A DNA stretch of 64,000 nt from Neocallimastix lanati (nom. inval.) (GCA_016946835.1 JACVTC010000056.1:202501-266500), one strand, 5' to 3'. Numbered from the stretch's first letter, positions 35,690 to 47,175 are shown. A program made the numbers and translations. Notes: generated by a model from the sequence alone, not told the origin.

Positions 35690-37542
35690 CTAATGAATAA
35701 TATATATAGATAGATTTATAAATAACTAAAAAAAAAGATATCACAAAATGTTAATTAAATATAATAATTAAAAATTAGCATTTTATATAGTATTTAATTA
35801 TTTTTTTTTTTTTATTTTATTAATAAATAATATCATTATTAGTTACATCAATTAAGACACTATCATAATAATTACATAATACTTTTAATAATTATAAATT
35901 AACATTTTATATACTATTTAATTATTTTATTATTATTATTATTATTATAATAAATAAAAAAAATATTATTATTATTAATAGTTACATCAATTGAAATACT
36001 ATTTTAATAATTAAATAATAATTGTAATAATTAAAAATTAACATCTTATATAATATTTAATCATTTTTTTTTATTTCATAATAAATAAATAAATTATTAT
36101 TATTATTATTAGTTATATCAATAAAAATACTATTTTAATAAATAAATAATAATTATAATAATTAAAAATTAACATTTGATATAATATTTAATTATTTTTT
36201 TTTATAATAAATAATATCATTATTATTAGTCACATCAATAAAGATACTATTTTAATAATTATATAATACTTAAATAATTAAATAGTATATAAAATGTTAA
36301 TTTTTAATTATTATAAGTATTACATAATTTTTAAAATAGTATTTCAATTGATGTAACTATTAATAATAATAATATTTTTTTTATTTTTTATAAAATAATA
36401 AATAAAAAAAAATAATTAAATAGTATATAAAATATATTTTTTTTAGTTATTTATAAATCTATCTATATATATTATTCATTAATATTATTTTAAAAAAAAT
36501 AATAATTAAATAGTATATAAAATGTTAATTTTAATAATGTTGTTTTTTTTTTTTTTTATTATTTTATAATAAATAAAAAAATATTATTAATAATTACATC
36601 AATTGAAATACTATTTTAATAATTAAATAATAATTGTAATAATTAAAAATTGAAATTTTATATAATATTTAATTATTATTTTATAATTGAATATATAATA
36701 TTATTATTTTTGGTTACATCAATTAAGATACTATTTTAATAATTAAATAATAATTGTAATAATTGAAAATTAATATTTTATATAATATTTTATAATAAAT
36801 AAATAATATCATTATTATTAGTTACATCAATTAAGACACGATTTTAATAATTAAATAATAATTATAATTAAAAATTAACATCTAATAATATTTATTTATT
36901 TATTATAAAGTAAAAAAAATGATTAAATATTATATTATTATTATTATTATTATTATTATTAGTTACATCAATAAAGATACTATTTAATACATAAATAATA
37001 ATTATAATAATTAAAAATTAACATTTTATACAATATTTAATTATTTTTTTTTTTAATCTATAATAAATAAATAATATCATTATTATTAGTTACATCAATT
37101 AAGACACTATTTTAATAATTATATAATACTTTTAATAATTATAAATTAACAATTTATATACTATTTAATTATTTTATTTTTATTATTATTATTATAATAA
37201 ATAAAAGAATATTATTATTATTAATAGTTACATCAATTAATTGTAATAATTAAAAATTAAAATTTTATATAATATTTAATTATTATTTTATAATTGAATA
37301 TATAATATTATTATTTTTGGTTACATCAATTAAGATACTATTTTAATAATTAAATAATAATTGTAATAATTGAAAATTAATATTTTATATAATATTTTAT
37401 AATAAATAAATAATATCATTATTATTAGTTTTATCAATTAAGACATGATTTTAATAATTAAATAATAATTATAATTATTAAAAATTAACATCTTATAATA
37501 TTTATTTATTTATTATAAAGTAAAAAAAATGATTAAATATTA

Positions 37543-37613
<71 letters not shown>

Positions 37614-38100
37614 GTTACATCAATAAAGATACTATTTAATAAATAAATAATAATTATAATAATTAAAAATTAATATTTGATATAATATTTAATTATTTTT
37701 TTTTATAATAAATAAATAATATCATTATTATTAGTTACATCAATTAAGACACTATATTAATAATTAAATAATAATTGTAATAATTAAAAATTAACATCTT
37801 ATATAATATTTAATCATTTTTTTTATTTTATAATAAATAAATAAATAAATATTATTATTGTTATTATTGTTAGTTATATCAATAAAGATACTATTTTAAT
37901 AAATAAATAATAATTATAATAATTAAAAATTAGCATTTTATACAATATTTAATTATTATTTTTTTTTAATCTATAATAAATAAATAATATCATTATTATT
38001 AGTTACATCAATTAAGACACTACTTTAATAATTAAATAATTGTAATTATATAATATTTAATTATTTTTTTTTTTTTTTTATTTTATAATAAATAAATAAA

Positions 38101-38152
<52 letters not shown>

Positions 38153-38330
38153 TATTATTTATTATTTATTATTAGTTACATCTATTAAGATATTATTTTA
38201 ATAATTAAATAATAATAATTGTAATAATTAAAAATTAACATTTTATATAATATTTCATTAATTATGTTTTTTTTTATTGCATAATAAATATATAAATATT
38301 ATAAATTATTAGTTAACATCAAAATAAAAT
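35690..38330. repeat. Diverged satellite array with inverted copies and a higher-order repeat
   Basis: About 16 copies of a 110-140-base unit are marked by TTACATCAATTAAGACAC or close variants, for example at 35843, 35982, 36229, 36596, 36714, 36822, 36962, 37091, 37228, 37321, 37615, 37736 and 38006. Between marks each unit has AATAATTAAAAATTAACATT and a T run followed by ATAATAAATAAATAATATCA. At about 36280-36485 the unit is inverted (ATTTCAATTGATGTAACTAT), and the left boundary block GATAGATTTATAAATAACTA (35711) reappears inverted at about 36443. A group of five units (36596-37227) is repeated about 610-650 bases later (37228-37871). No coding potential was seen. Confidence 0.85.
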
Positions 38331-38988
38331 AACATAAATTTAATAATTATATGAAATAAATTAATAGCATTAAATTAATAATTACATAAACCAAATTTAA
38401 AATAAATAATATTAATTAATAAATAACATTTTTATAAATTAAAAAAACATTAAAATCAATAATTAATCAATCTATGAAAATCTTTTTAGTCATTAGAGAC
38501 TAATCATCAGGGGAAGAAGATATCAGAAATCAAAAATAAAATATTTATAAATGTATTTGTGTACATATAGTTATTTTAAAATTGTTTTAAAATTTTATCA
38601 TCTATAAAAAAAAAATTTCTATATAATAAAAAAAAAAAATTATTTAATTTTTTTTTATAATTATATGCATAAAATAAAAAGGAAAAATAAAAATAATAAC
38701 AATAATAATAATAATAATAATAAAATATATAAATAAATAAAATGGAAAATTAAATATTATAAAAAAAAAAAATAAAAAATAAAAAAATATATATATATAT
38801 TTTATATTTAATAATAATTTGTAAAATTAATTAAATATTATATTAAATAATAAATTTTTTTGGTTAATATATACAAATATGTTAAAATAGATTTTTTTTA
38901 ACAATTAATCTTTCAGAATGAAATTCAGTAATATAGATTTCTGTTGAAGAATTTGTATATTTTTTATGAAAAATATTCTTTTAATATT

Positions 38989-39033
<45 letters not shown>

Positions 39034-39140
39034 TTTTTTTATTATTAATCATAATAAATAATATTGTTAATTTTGGATTTCTTAATACTTTTTTTTTTTT
39101 TTTTTTTGAAATAATTTATTTATTTCCTCTCTCAATATAT
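38331..39140. other. A/T spacer right of the satellite array
   Basis: Slightly more complex sequence (38440-38560) grades into homopolymers, including about 39 A at 38991-39029. No gene was seen. Confidence 0.6.
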
Positions 39141-39279
39141 ATATATACATTTTTTTTTTTTTTAGACTTTGAGAAAACTTTATTTAATTTATAATAATAA
39201 TAAAATTACATGATTTAAAAAAAAAAAAAAATAATAATAATAATAAAATACATGAAATAAAATATTATATATTATAAAA

Positions 39280-39620
39280 TTATAAAAGTGCGTTAGAAGC
39301 AATAGCCTCTAACTTTTCCCATTCCTCGATGATAACACCACGTCCATTATTGCGAGTAATAATTTTCAGTATTAGTGTTATTCTAACGAATCTATATCTT
39401 GTTCTTTCACCCCGGGAGGTGAAAATCCATGCCTTATCATTGAGATGTCGACGACGCTCTCTCGGCAACGGTAGATTCAACGGAATACCATTTCATCGTC
39501 AATCTAAAAGATCGACAAATACATGATGAGTTTTTCCATTTTCTAAAGCAGCGTAATTGAGATATAGCACAGACAACTGAAAGAGGAGGAGGTATTCTCA
39601 ATTCACGAGTGATATATATA
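39280..39620 (-). pseudogene. Decayed coding fragment, copy 1 of a repeated family
   Basis: The sequence is clearly less AT-rich than its surroundings. The last 66 codons (39480-39280) are open and end in a stop (reading RERRRHLNDKAWIFTSRGER). Immediately upstream the same frame holds two stops, but before them it reads YLNYAALENGKTHHVFVDL. That segment aligns by eye with LLVLNELHFDGGEQRQLNEL in the fragment at 45.67-46.17 kb, and the block ERR-x-x-x-NDKA is also shared at the DNA level. The flanks also match (see the paired repeat entries). The simplest reading is a broken member of a small gene family. A gene with a tiny unseen intron over the stops cannot be excluded. Function unknown. Confidence 0.5.
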
Positions 39621-39775
39621 CATTAAAATCTATCTTTCTTTTTTTTTTTTTTTTTATGTTATAAGGTAATAATGAAGAAATCACAATTACTTGTAATATA
39701 TGCATTGATTGATGAAACTTTTTAAGGATTAAATTTTAATTTTATCATTATTTTAATTATTTATAATTTTATAAA

Positions 39776-39814
<39 letters not shown>

Positions 39815-39839
39815 ATTATTTCATTACTATACCAATATA

Positions 39840-39992
39840 AAATAAAATAAAATAAAATAAAAAATTATAAAAAATAAATATATATATTTATATATATAAC
39901 AAAAATATAAGTACAAAATATGAATTAAATATACACTTTATAAATAATAAATGAATATTTTTTTTTAACTTCCATATTTATTTATATATATA

Positions 39993-40031
<39 letters not shown>

Positions 40032-40071
40032 ATTTTACATTTATAATGGTGAGAAAAAAAAAATATAAAAT

Positions 40072-40117
<46 letters not shown>

Positions 40118-40330
40118 TATAGTAAAAAAATAAAAAAATTAATAATTGTAATTATTATAACTCCATCTCAATTTACATTAATACAATATTAAGTTTTATG
40201 AATATTTAACCTTCTATTTTAGTTTCAAAATAATGAAAGGTATGTATATAATCATACAAAAAATCAATGAAATCAATTAAGTGTGGAAATGTGTGGAAAT
40301 AATATTAAAAAATCAAAGAAATCAACAGAG
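39840..40330. repeat. AT-rich flank repeat, copy A
   Basis: It shares a long colinear match with 46430-46960: the block ATGAATTAAATATACACTTT, then ACTTCCATATTTAT, then ATAACTCCATCTCAATTTAC followed by ATTAAGTTTTATGA, then GTGTGGAAATAATATTAAAA. The sequences are diverged, with indels in the homopolymers. A partial third copy is at about 45290-45440. Confidence 0.75.
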
Positions 40331-40387
40331 CTTATAATAATACAAATATATTATTAATTTTTTTTTTTTTCTTTTTTTTTTTTATAT

Positions 40388-41845
40388 TCAATAATAATTA
40401 AAAAAATTATTATCTTGTAAATAGTTTAAATTATCTTGTGGTTCAGGATCAGGGATTCTATTATCCTCTTGAATTTGTTGCATTGGTCCATTTAAGTTTT
40501 CAAATGCATTATTATTAATATTCTGACCTAATTGATGTAAATTATTTAAATTAAGTTCTTGTAAATTATTATCTTGTGGTAAAGGATCAGGGATTCTATT
40601 ATGCTCTTGAATTAGTTGCATTGGTCCATTTAAGTTTTCAAATGCATTATTATTAATATTCTGACCTAATAGATGTAAATTATTTAAATTAAGTTCTTGT
40701 AAATTATTATCTTGTGGTACAGGATCAGGGATTCTATTATGCTCTTGAATTAGTTGCATTAGTCCATTTAAGTTTTCAAATGCATTATTATTAATATTCT
40801 GATCTAATAGATGTAAATTATTTTCTTGTGGTACAGGATCATTAATATTATCTTGAAGTACAGGATCATTAATATTATCTTGAAGTACAGGAATATCATT
40901 ATTGGGTTCATTAAGCTCTTGGTTTTCTTGAATTGGTCCATCATTACTAACAAAAATTTCAATAAGTTCTTTCAAATATCTTATTTTTCTTCTTGCAACT
41001 CCGATTTGTGTATTTCTACCAAATTCATAATTATTTTCATCGAAAACAATATTTCTTTCTTCGCACATTCTAACTTCGATGCCATATCTAAACCTTTCTC
41101 TAAATTCATTTATATTAATCAACATAGCATTCATATAATACATAAATCTATATAACCCTTCATTTTCTATTAGAGAAATAATATAAGAACTTTCCTTTTT
41201 TCTAAAGAATTGCTTTTCTCCTATAAATCTCATGATTTCACCTATAGCAATTATCCTTTCATTTAATGTAAACAACAATAAATAAGAATAATCATTGCTA
41301 TTACTATTAATTTTTAAAGTTAAATCATTGACTTCATGATAATTACCCAAATCTTCAATTGTTACTTTTTCTCTATTTAAATTAATTTTTCCTTTGTTAC
41401 CTTTTTTTTCCAATTTACGAAGGATATCTCCGTAATTAAAATCATAACTACTTATGACATTTCTTATTTTAACTAACTTTATATTTGTTTCGCCTGGAAA
41501 TCCTAAATTAAGAGTTAAAGGTACATTAATTTTTCCATTATTTGTTCTTTCATTAATTCCATTATTTATTACCAATTTCAATGGTTGGAAATTCATTAGT
41601 TCAATGTTTATTAATTGCTCAATACCTAAATTAAAAAAAAATCCACCGTGGTGTTCCATAATATAATCAATAATAAAATTAAATGAAGTATATTGCAACG
41701 GAGTATTTCTTCTGTAGATTTTTTCCATTTCAAGAACAATAGGTCTATTACCTATATGTTCTCGAAAATTAAGTAAACTATTATTAAACATTGCACTAAT
41801 AAAGTCTATAATCTGTTCAACTCTACTATCACGGTTTGCATTCAT
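40388..41845 (-). CDS. Orphan 485-residue protein with three 46-residue C-terminal repeats
   Basis: This is a single open frame starting MNANRDSRVEQIIDF and ending in an Asn/Gln/Tyr-rich tail. Residues 1 to about 315 look globular, mixing hydrophobic and charged segments without obvious membrane helices or a signal peptide, and contain a single cysteine. From about residue 322 there are short units of the type DPVLQDNIN. Then come one partial and two full copies of a 46-residue unit (DPVPQDNNLQELNLNNLHLL, GQNINNNAFENLNGPMQLIQ, EHNRIP), with a partial copy at the end. The DNA copies are almost identical, so expansion is recent. Composition is less AT-rich than the flanks, consistent with coding. 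I do not recognise the globular part. It lies between two related decayed fragments in an accessory-looking region. Confidence 0.85.
   Translation of the reverse strand: MNANRDSRVEQIIDFISAMFNNSLLNFREHIGNRPIVLEMEKIYRRNTPLQYTSFNFIIDYIMEHHGGFFFNLGIEQLINIELMNFQPLKLVINNGINERTNNGKINVPLTLNLGFPGETNIKLVKIRNVISSYDFNYGDILRKLEKKGNKGKINLNREKVTIEDLGNYHEVNDLTLKINSNSNDYSYLLLFTLNERIIAIGEIMRFIGEKQFFRKKESSYIISLIENEGLYRFMYYMNAMLININEFRERFRYGIEVRMCEERNIVFDENNYEFGRNTQIGVARRKIRYLKELIEIFVSNDGPIQENQELNEPNNDIPVLQDNINDPVLQDNINDPVPQENNLHLLDQNINNNAFENLNGLMQLIQEHNRIPDPVPQDNNLQELNLNNLHLLGQNINNNAFENLNGPMQLIQEHNRIPDPLPQDNNLQELNLNNLHQLGQNINNNAFENLNGPMQQIQEDNRIPDPEPQDNLNYLQDNNFFNYY
40430..40850 (-). repeat. 138-base coding tandem repeat
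   Basis: The unit runs from TTATCTTGTGGTACAGGATC to TAAATTAAGTTCTTGTAAAT on the plus strand. It occurs in two full copies plus partial ones, the first in protein order lacking eight codons. The length is a multiple of three, so the frame is kept. Confidence 0.9.
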
Positions 41846-41933
41846 TTTTTATTTAACTATAATAATTTAACTATCTTTTTTTATGAAATAATTTATTTAA
41901 TTATGTAAAATTTTTATATTATTAATATTATTA

Positions 41934-42335
41934 TTATTATTAATCTTATTCTATTTTCTTTTTATTTCTTTTAATTTCTCTTCTGTTGTTATGATTATTT
42001 TCTAAATAATTTAACAAATAAGAAGGGAGAAATAGAAAAAAATATAAAAAAAATAAAAAGTAAATTATATTAATTTCAAATAATTAATATAATAAATTTA
42101 ATTATTTAATTATTTAAATTTCTTTTTTATTTATTATTATTATTAATCTTATTCTATTTTCTTTTTATTTCTTTTAATTTCTCTTCTGTTGTTATGACTA
42201 TTTTCTAAATAATTTAACAAATAAGAAGGGAGAAATAGAAAAAAATATAAAAAAAATAAAAAGTAAATTATATTAATTTCAAATAATTAATATAATAAAT
42301 TTAATTATTTAATTATTTAAATTTCTTTTTTATTT
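41934..42335. repeat. 203-base tandem duplication upstream of the orphan gene
   Basis: TAATCTTATTCTATTTTCTT begins at 41941 and again at 42144. The copies stay nearly identical through AATAAGAAGGGAGAAATAG. The unit begins about 90 bases upstream of the orphan gene's start codon, so the promoter region may be doubled. Confidence 0.9.
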
Positions 42336-43554
42336 TTTATTATTATTTTATTATTTATTAATTTATTTTTTTATTTTTATTTTTATTATTATTTTATTAT
42401 TTATTAATTTATTTTTTTATTTTTATTTTTATTATTATTTTATTATTTATTATTTTATTATTTTTTTTTATTTAAAAATAATAAAAGTAAAAGTAAAAAA
42501 TATATATATTTTTCAAATTTAACTTATAATTTATTCTTTTTGTTTTTAGAAGATTTTAGTATTAAAACAGGAGTATTTATATTCTAAAAAAAAAAAAAAA
42601 AAAAGAAAAAGAAAAAGAAAAAAAAAAAAACATTTATTAATTATTATTAATTATTATTAAGAAAAATAATTAAAATGTTAATTTAAGATAAAAAAATTTT
42701 TTTTTTTAACATTTTAATCAATTCAATGCTTTCTATCATTAATTTTAATTTTAAATAAGAAATAATAATTTTATATATTAAATAGAATATTAATAAATAA
42801 GAAAGATGTATAATGATAATATATTGTTCATATAAATTAAAATTAGTTAATAAGCAAAAAAATAAAAAAATAATAAAAAAAAATAAAAATTAAAAATAAA
42901 CCAATGATAATGATTGTATGTAAATCCATTATCTATATTGGTTAAAAAAAAAAAAAATAAAAATTATATAATATTATATAATATTTTATATAATATTATA
43001 TAATATAATATAATATAATATAATTGAATGTCAAATAACATTGATATTGATATTTATTTAATGATGTTATTTAACAAAGTATTTGTAATTTAGATTACAT
43101 ACATTTATTATAATTTTTGATAAAATAAAAATTATATTCTAACTATTAAGAATTTATTTATTATTTATAATATCTTCTATATTATTATTATTATTAATTT
43201 TTTTTTTGTTTTAGCTTTCTTTTTTTTATTATTTAAATATTGAAGAAGAAGAAAAAGTCGAAACTTTATATTTAAAAGGTTTTTTTTATTTATTTATTTT
43301 ATGTTATATACAGTATTAACGAATTTTAAAAGAATTGATTAAATTATATAAACATTTTATATTTATAAATTTTTAAATATATAAGAATATTAATTATTTA
43401 ATAAAAAGATAAAAAAATAATAAGTATTAATTTATTATATATAATCTGCAGTATATATTAATGGCAGTTAATCATACACCCACATTAACATATGGGGGAG
43501 ACAAAAGTCTTCAGTCTATATATAATCTCATCAACTATTATATAATATTAATTA
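42336..43554. other. A/T spacer with a short complex patch
   Basis: A repeated block of about 60 bases (TTATTTATTAATTTATTTTT) lies at 42345-42455. At 43440-43530 there is a patch of non-repetitive sequence (ATGGCAGTTAATCATACACC and on) directly before the heptamer array. It opens a frame that only continues because the array itself has no stops, so I do not call a gene. Confidence 0.6.
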
Positions 43555-44298
43555 TATTATTTATTATTTATTATATATTATTTATTATATATTATTTATT
43601 ATTTATTATTTATTATTTATTATATATTATTTATTATATATTATTTATTATTATTATTTATTATTTATTATTTATTATTTATTATTTATTATTTATTATT
43701 TATTATTTATTATTTATTATTTATTATTTATTATTTATTATTTATTATTTATTATTTATTATTTATTATTATTATTTATTATTTATTATTTATTATTTAT
43801 TATTTATTATTTATTATTTATTATTTATTATTTATTATTTATTATTTATTATTTATTATTTATTATTTATTATTTATTATTTATTATTTATTATTTTATT
43901 TATTATTTATTATTTATTATTTATTATTTATTATTTATTATTTATTATTTATTATTTATTATTTATTATTTATTATTTATTATTTATTATTTATTATTTA
44001 TTATTTATTATTTATTATTTATTATTTATTATTTATTATTTATTATTTATTATTTATTATTTATTATTTATTATTTATTATTTATTATTTATTATTTATT
44101 ATTTATTATTTATTATTTATTATTTATTATTTATTATTTATTATTTATTATTTATTATTTATTATTTATTATTTATTATTTATTATTTATTATTTATTAT
44201 TTATTATTTATTATTTATTATTTATTATTTATTATTTATTATTTATTATTTATTATTTATTATTTATTATTTATTATTTATTATTTATTATTTATTAT
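43555..44298. repeat. (ATTTATT)n heptanucleotide array, about 100 units
   Basis: From about 43671 the heptamer is nearly perfect for about 90 units, with breaks at about 43764 and 43893. Because 7 is not a multiple of 3, all frames cycle through the same repeated codons and one stays open, giving a meaningless Tyr/Leu/Phe/Ile protein. Confidence 0.95.
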
Positions 44299-44599
44299 AT
44301 TTTATATATTATATATTTTAATTTTTAATAGTGAATTTTAAAAAAGATTAAAGATTTAAATATTTATATTTGATAAGCTGATCGATGATTCAATACATAA
44401 TTTATATTATAAACGATTTATTCAAATGTATTTAATTTTATATTATAATATATTGTATAAAATAAAATAAAATAAATAGTAATAATAATAAATATAAAGA
44501 ATAGATTGAATAAAATACACAATAAAATAAAAAGGATTAATTGTTTATATATAAAAATATAAAAATATAATAAATTATATTTTATATTTTACTTGTAAA

Positions 44600-44609
44600 C
44601 TCTATTATT

Positions 44610-44676
<67 letters not shown>

Positions 44677-44700
44677 TTATTTATTATTTATTATTTTTTA
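44600..44700. repeat. (ATTT)n microsatellite
   Basis: A tetranucleotide array passes into three TTATTTA heptamers at its right end. Confidence 0.9.
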
Positions 44701-44760
44701 TTTTTATAAATTTTTTTTTTTTTATTTTTTTTTATAAATTATTAATTAATTTTTTTTTTT

Positions 44761-44873
44761 TTAACGACCGTAGCAGGATTTCTCCCCAGCTGCACATCCG
44801 TAGACACACAATGGTTTATTACTAGAGCCCTTATCTAACTTCCTACTTAGTAGGTGGTCCCGTCCCTGCTGGA
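44761..44873 (-). other. Candidate terminal exon or gene relic, cysteine-containing
   Basis: A sharply bounded 113-base patch of balanced composition lies here. On the minus strand it directly follows a long T tract ending in TAG (an ideal acceptor) and, read in phase 1, stays open for 37 codons (ending NKPLCVYGCAAGEKSCYGR) to a TAA. No matching upstream exon is evident. It could be the last exon of a gene whose other exons were lost, or a relic. I see no tRNA or other RNA fold in it. Confidence 0.35.
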
Positions 44874-45289
44874 CTAAAAAAAAAAAAAAAAAAATTAATT
44901 AATTATTATTTTTTTTTATATACACAAAAAGAATTAAAAAAAAAAAAAAGAATTGAATAATTATTTCTATTAAATATTAAATATCATTTATATTATTATA
45001 TACAAGATTTTTTTTTATATAATTATTTTTCTTCATTTTTAGATTTAATAAAATAAAAAAAAAATAAATAAATAAATAAATAAATAAATTATAATTGATC
45101 TACATTTTTTTAAGCTTCAAGATTATTTTTTTTTAAACTTTTAACAAAAAAATTAAAAAATATTTAAATATTAAAAATAAAATAATATATATATTTTTTT
45201 AATATAATATAAAATTGTAAGTCATTAATAAAAATAAAATAGGCACTTAAGAAACAGCATAGTTTTAATATTTAAGAATAGTACTTAAA

Positions 45290-45440
45290 TAAACTAAAAT
45301 AAAATAGAAATTTTTATAAAAAAAATATAAATACAGAAAATGAATTAAATATATACTATTTGAAAAATAATAGTAATAATAATACATAAATATATATATT
45401 ATTAACTTTCATATTTATATATAATATATATATTAAACTA
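45290..45440. repeat. AT-rich flank repeat, partial copy C
   Basis: ATACAGAAAATGAATTAAAT and the later ACTTTCATATTTATA match copies A and B. Its place to the right of the 44761-44873 patch mirrors the order decayed fragment, then flank repeat, seen in the other two units. Confidence 0.5.
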
Positions 45441-45497
45441 AAAAAAAAATATTTTAATTTTAAAAAAAAAAAAATAACTTTATGGTTTATTAAATAT

Positions 45498-45533
<36 letters not shown>

Positions 45534-45659
45534 CAGGGAAGAGAATATACTTCCAAAACTTTATTAATTTTATTTTAAAAAAATACATGTTGGTGAAAAG
45601 TACATTTGAAATTAAAAATAAAAAATTTAAAAAATAAAAAAAAAAATAAAAAAAGCTCG

Positions 45660-46171
45660 AAAATACTATGTATTTCGGCAAGTTGTACTATGCGGGAATT
45701 TTCCCCTTCCTAACAAATAAAAAAAAGAAATAAAACCTAGAAGTAATATCTTTAAAATAGATAGTGTGGTGTCCACTAAACTCTCCCCGGATTCATCATT
45801 TATTGAACTACTAGGGCGAGATTCATCCTTCGTAGAAATAGATGCTGATCCTGTATTATTATTATGCCTTATCATTACGACATCGACGCTCTTGGATAAG
45901 TTTGGTATTTTGCAATACCTATCAAATAATAGCTTAAACGAACTACTTATGATAGGTATTGCACTTGTTAAGAATTCCGCCAAGCCCACAATTTTTGGAA
46001 CAGGTGACTCAGATGAACCTTTGTAGTTCATTTAATTGTCTCTGTTCCCCACCATCGAAATGTAGCTCATTTAAAACTAAAAGTCCACCAAGAAAGAACA
46101 AGTATATATAATGATTGATATAATCTTCAAAATTAGAAATAGAGTCATAGGAAGAAAGAGGATTAAACATT
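45660..46171 (-). pseudogene. Decayed coding fragment, copy 2 of a repeated family
   Basis: A frame opens at 46171 (MFNPLSSYDSISNFEDYINH) and runs 53 codons through a hydrophobic segment and the shared block LLVLNELHFDGGEQRQLNEL before a stop. It is overlapped by a second frame (46031-45666, 121 codons, starting MNYKGSSESPVPKIVG) offset by one base. That second frame includes a hydrophobic stretch (ILKILLLGFISFFYLLG) near its end. The switch of frame suggests a frameshift in one ancestral gene, though the second frame could be accidental. At the DNA level, TGCCTTATCATT followed by GACGCTCT is shared with the fragment at 39.28-39.62 kb. Function unknown. Confidence 0.45.
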
Positions 46172-46429
46172 ATTAACTATAAATTCATTTCATTTTTTTT
46201 AAATATACATAAATACCATAATTATTCAAAAATTTTTATTTTAAAAAAAAAAAAAAATAATAAAAATTTATAAAAAAAAAATTAAATAAAATAAAATAAA
46301 ATAAATAAAATAAATAAAAATAAAATTTCAAAATAATAATAACAAAACTAACCTTAACTAAACTAAAAATATACCATAGTATTAATAAATATAAAATAAC
46401 CTCTAATAAAACAACATAATACTATAAAT

Positions 46430-46960
46430 ATTAATAGAATAGAATAAGATAAAAAAAAATAAAATAAATAAAATATATATATATATAACAAAAACATAAA
46501 TACAAAAAATAAATTAAATATACACTTTATAAAAAAAAAAAATTATACATTTATAAACTTCCATATATATATATATATATTTTTATTATTAATAATAAAT
46601 TATACATGTATAATGGAAAAAAAAAATAAAAATAAAATAAAAAAATAAAATAAAATAAAAATTTTTTGAATTATAATAAAGAAAAAATTAAATTTTAAAA
46701 TTGAAAAAATAAAATAAAATAAAATAAAATAAAAAAATAAAATAAAAAATATAATAAAAAAAAAGTAAATAATTAATAATAATTATCATTATTATAACTC
46801 CATCTTAATTTACATTAATTCAATATTAAGTTTCATGAGTATTACACTTTCCAAAAAATAGAAGATATGTATATATTCATATAAGATACCAGCGAGTGTA
46901 GAAATAAATGGAAATAATATTAAAATATCAAAACTCACATATTTCTATACTGACCAAGAA
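46430..46960. repeat. AT-rich flank repeat, copy B
   Basis: It matches copy A (39840-40330) in order and orientation: TAAATTAAATATACACTTTA, ACTTCCATATATATA, ATAACTCCATCTTAATTTAC, ATTAAGTTTCATGA, TGGAAATAATATTAAAA. It lies about 250 bases right of the decayed fragment, as copy A does. Confidence 0.75.
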
Positions 46961-47175
46961 TAAAACTAAATAAAAAATTATATTTTATTTTCAAATTTTT
47001 ACAATAATTTTATATGGTATATTGTATATAATTAAATTCTTTTAAAATATATTTTTTAAATAATGGTTTATATATTAAAAAAAAATATATTAAATTTATT
47101 AATAAAAGAAAATTAAATGATTTTTAAAATAAATTTATTATAAAAATTATTTCAAAAGTTATTACATATTAAAAA

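Noticed and set aside
35690-38330. CRISPR-like array
   Set aside because: The spacing is irregular, the units diverge along their whole length, copies are inverted and the genome is eukaryotic. It is a satellite.
43461-44321. 286-codon open frame rich in YLLFII
   Set aside because: It is produced by the heptanucleotide array, which contains no stop codons in that frame. Composition is pure repeat and there is no start context.
44761-44876. tRNA or dockerin domain in the G+C-rich patch
   Set aside because: There is no T-arm consensus on either strand, and the cysteine spacing does not fit the fungal dockerin pattern known from gut fungi.
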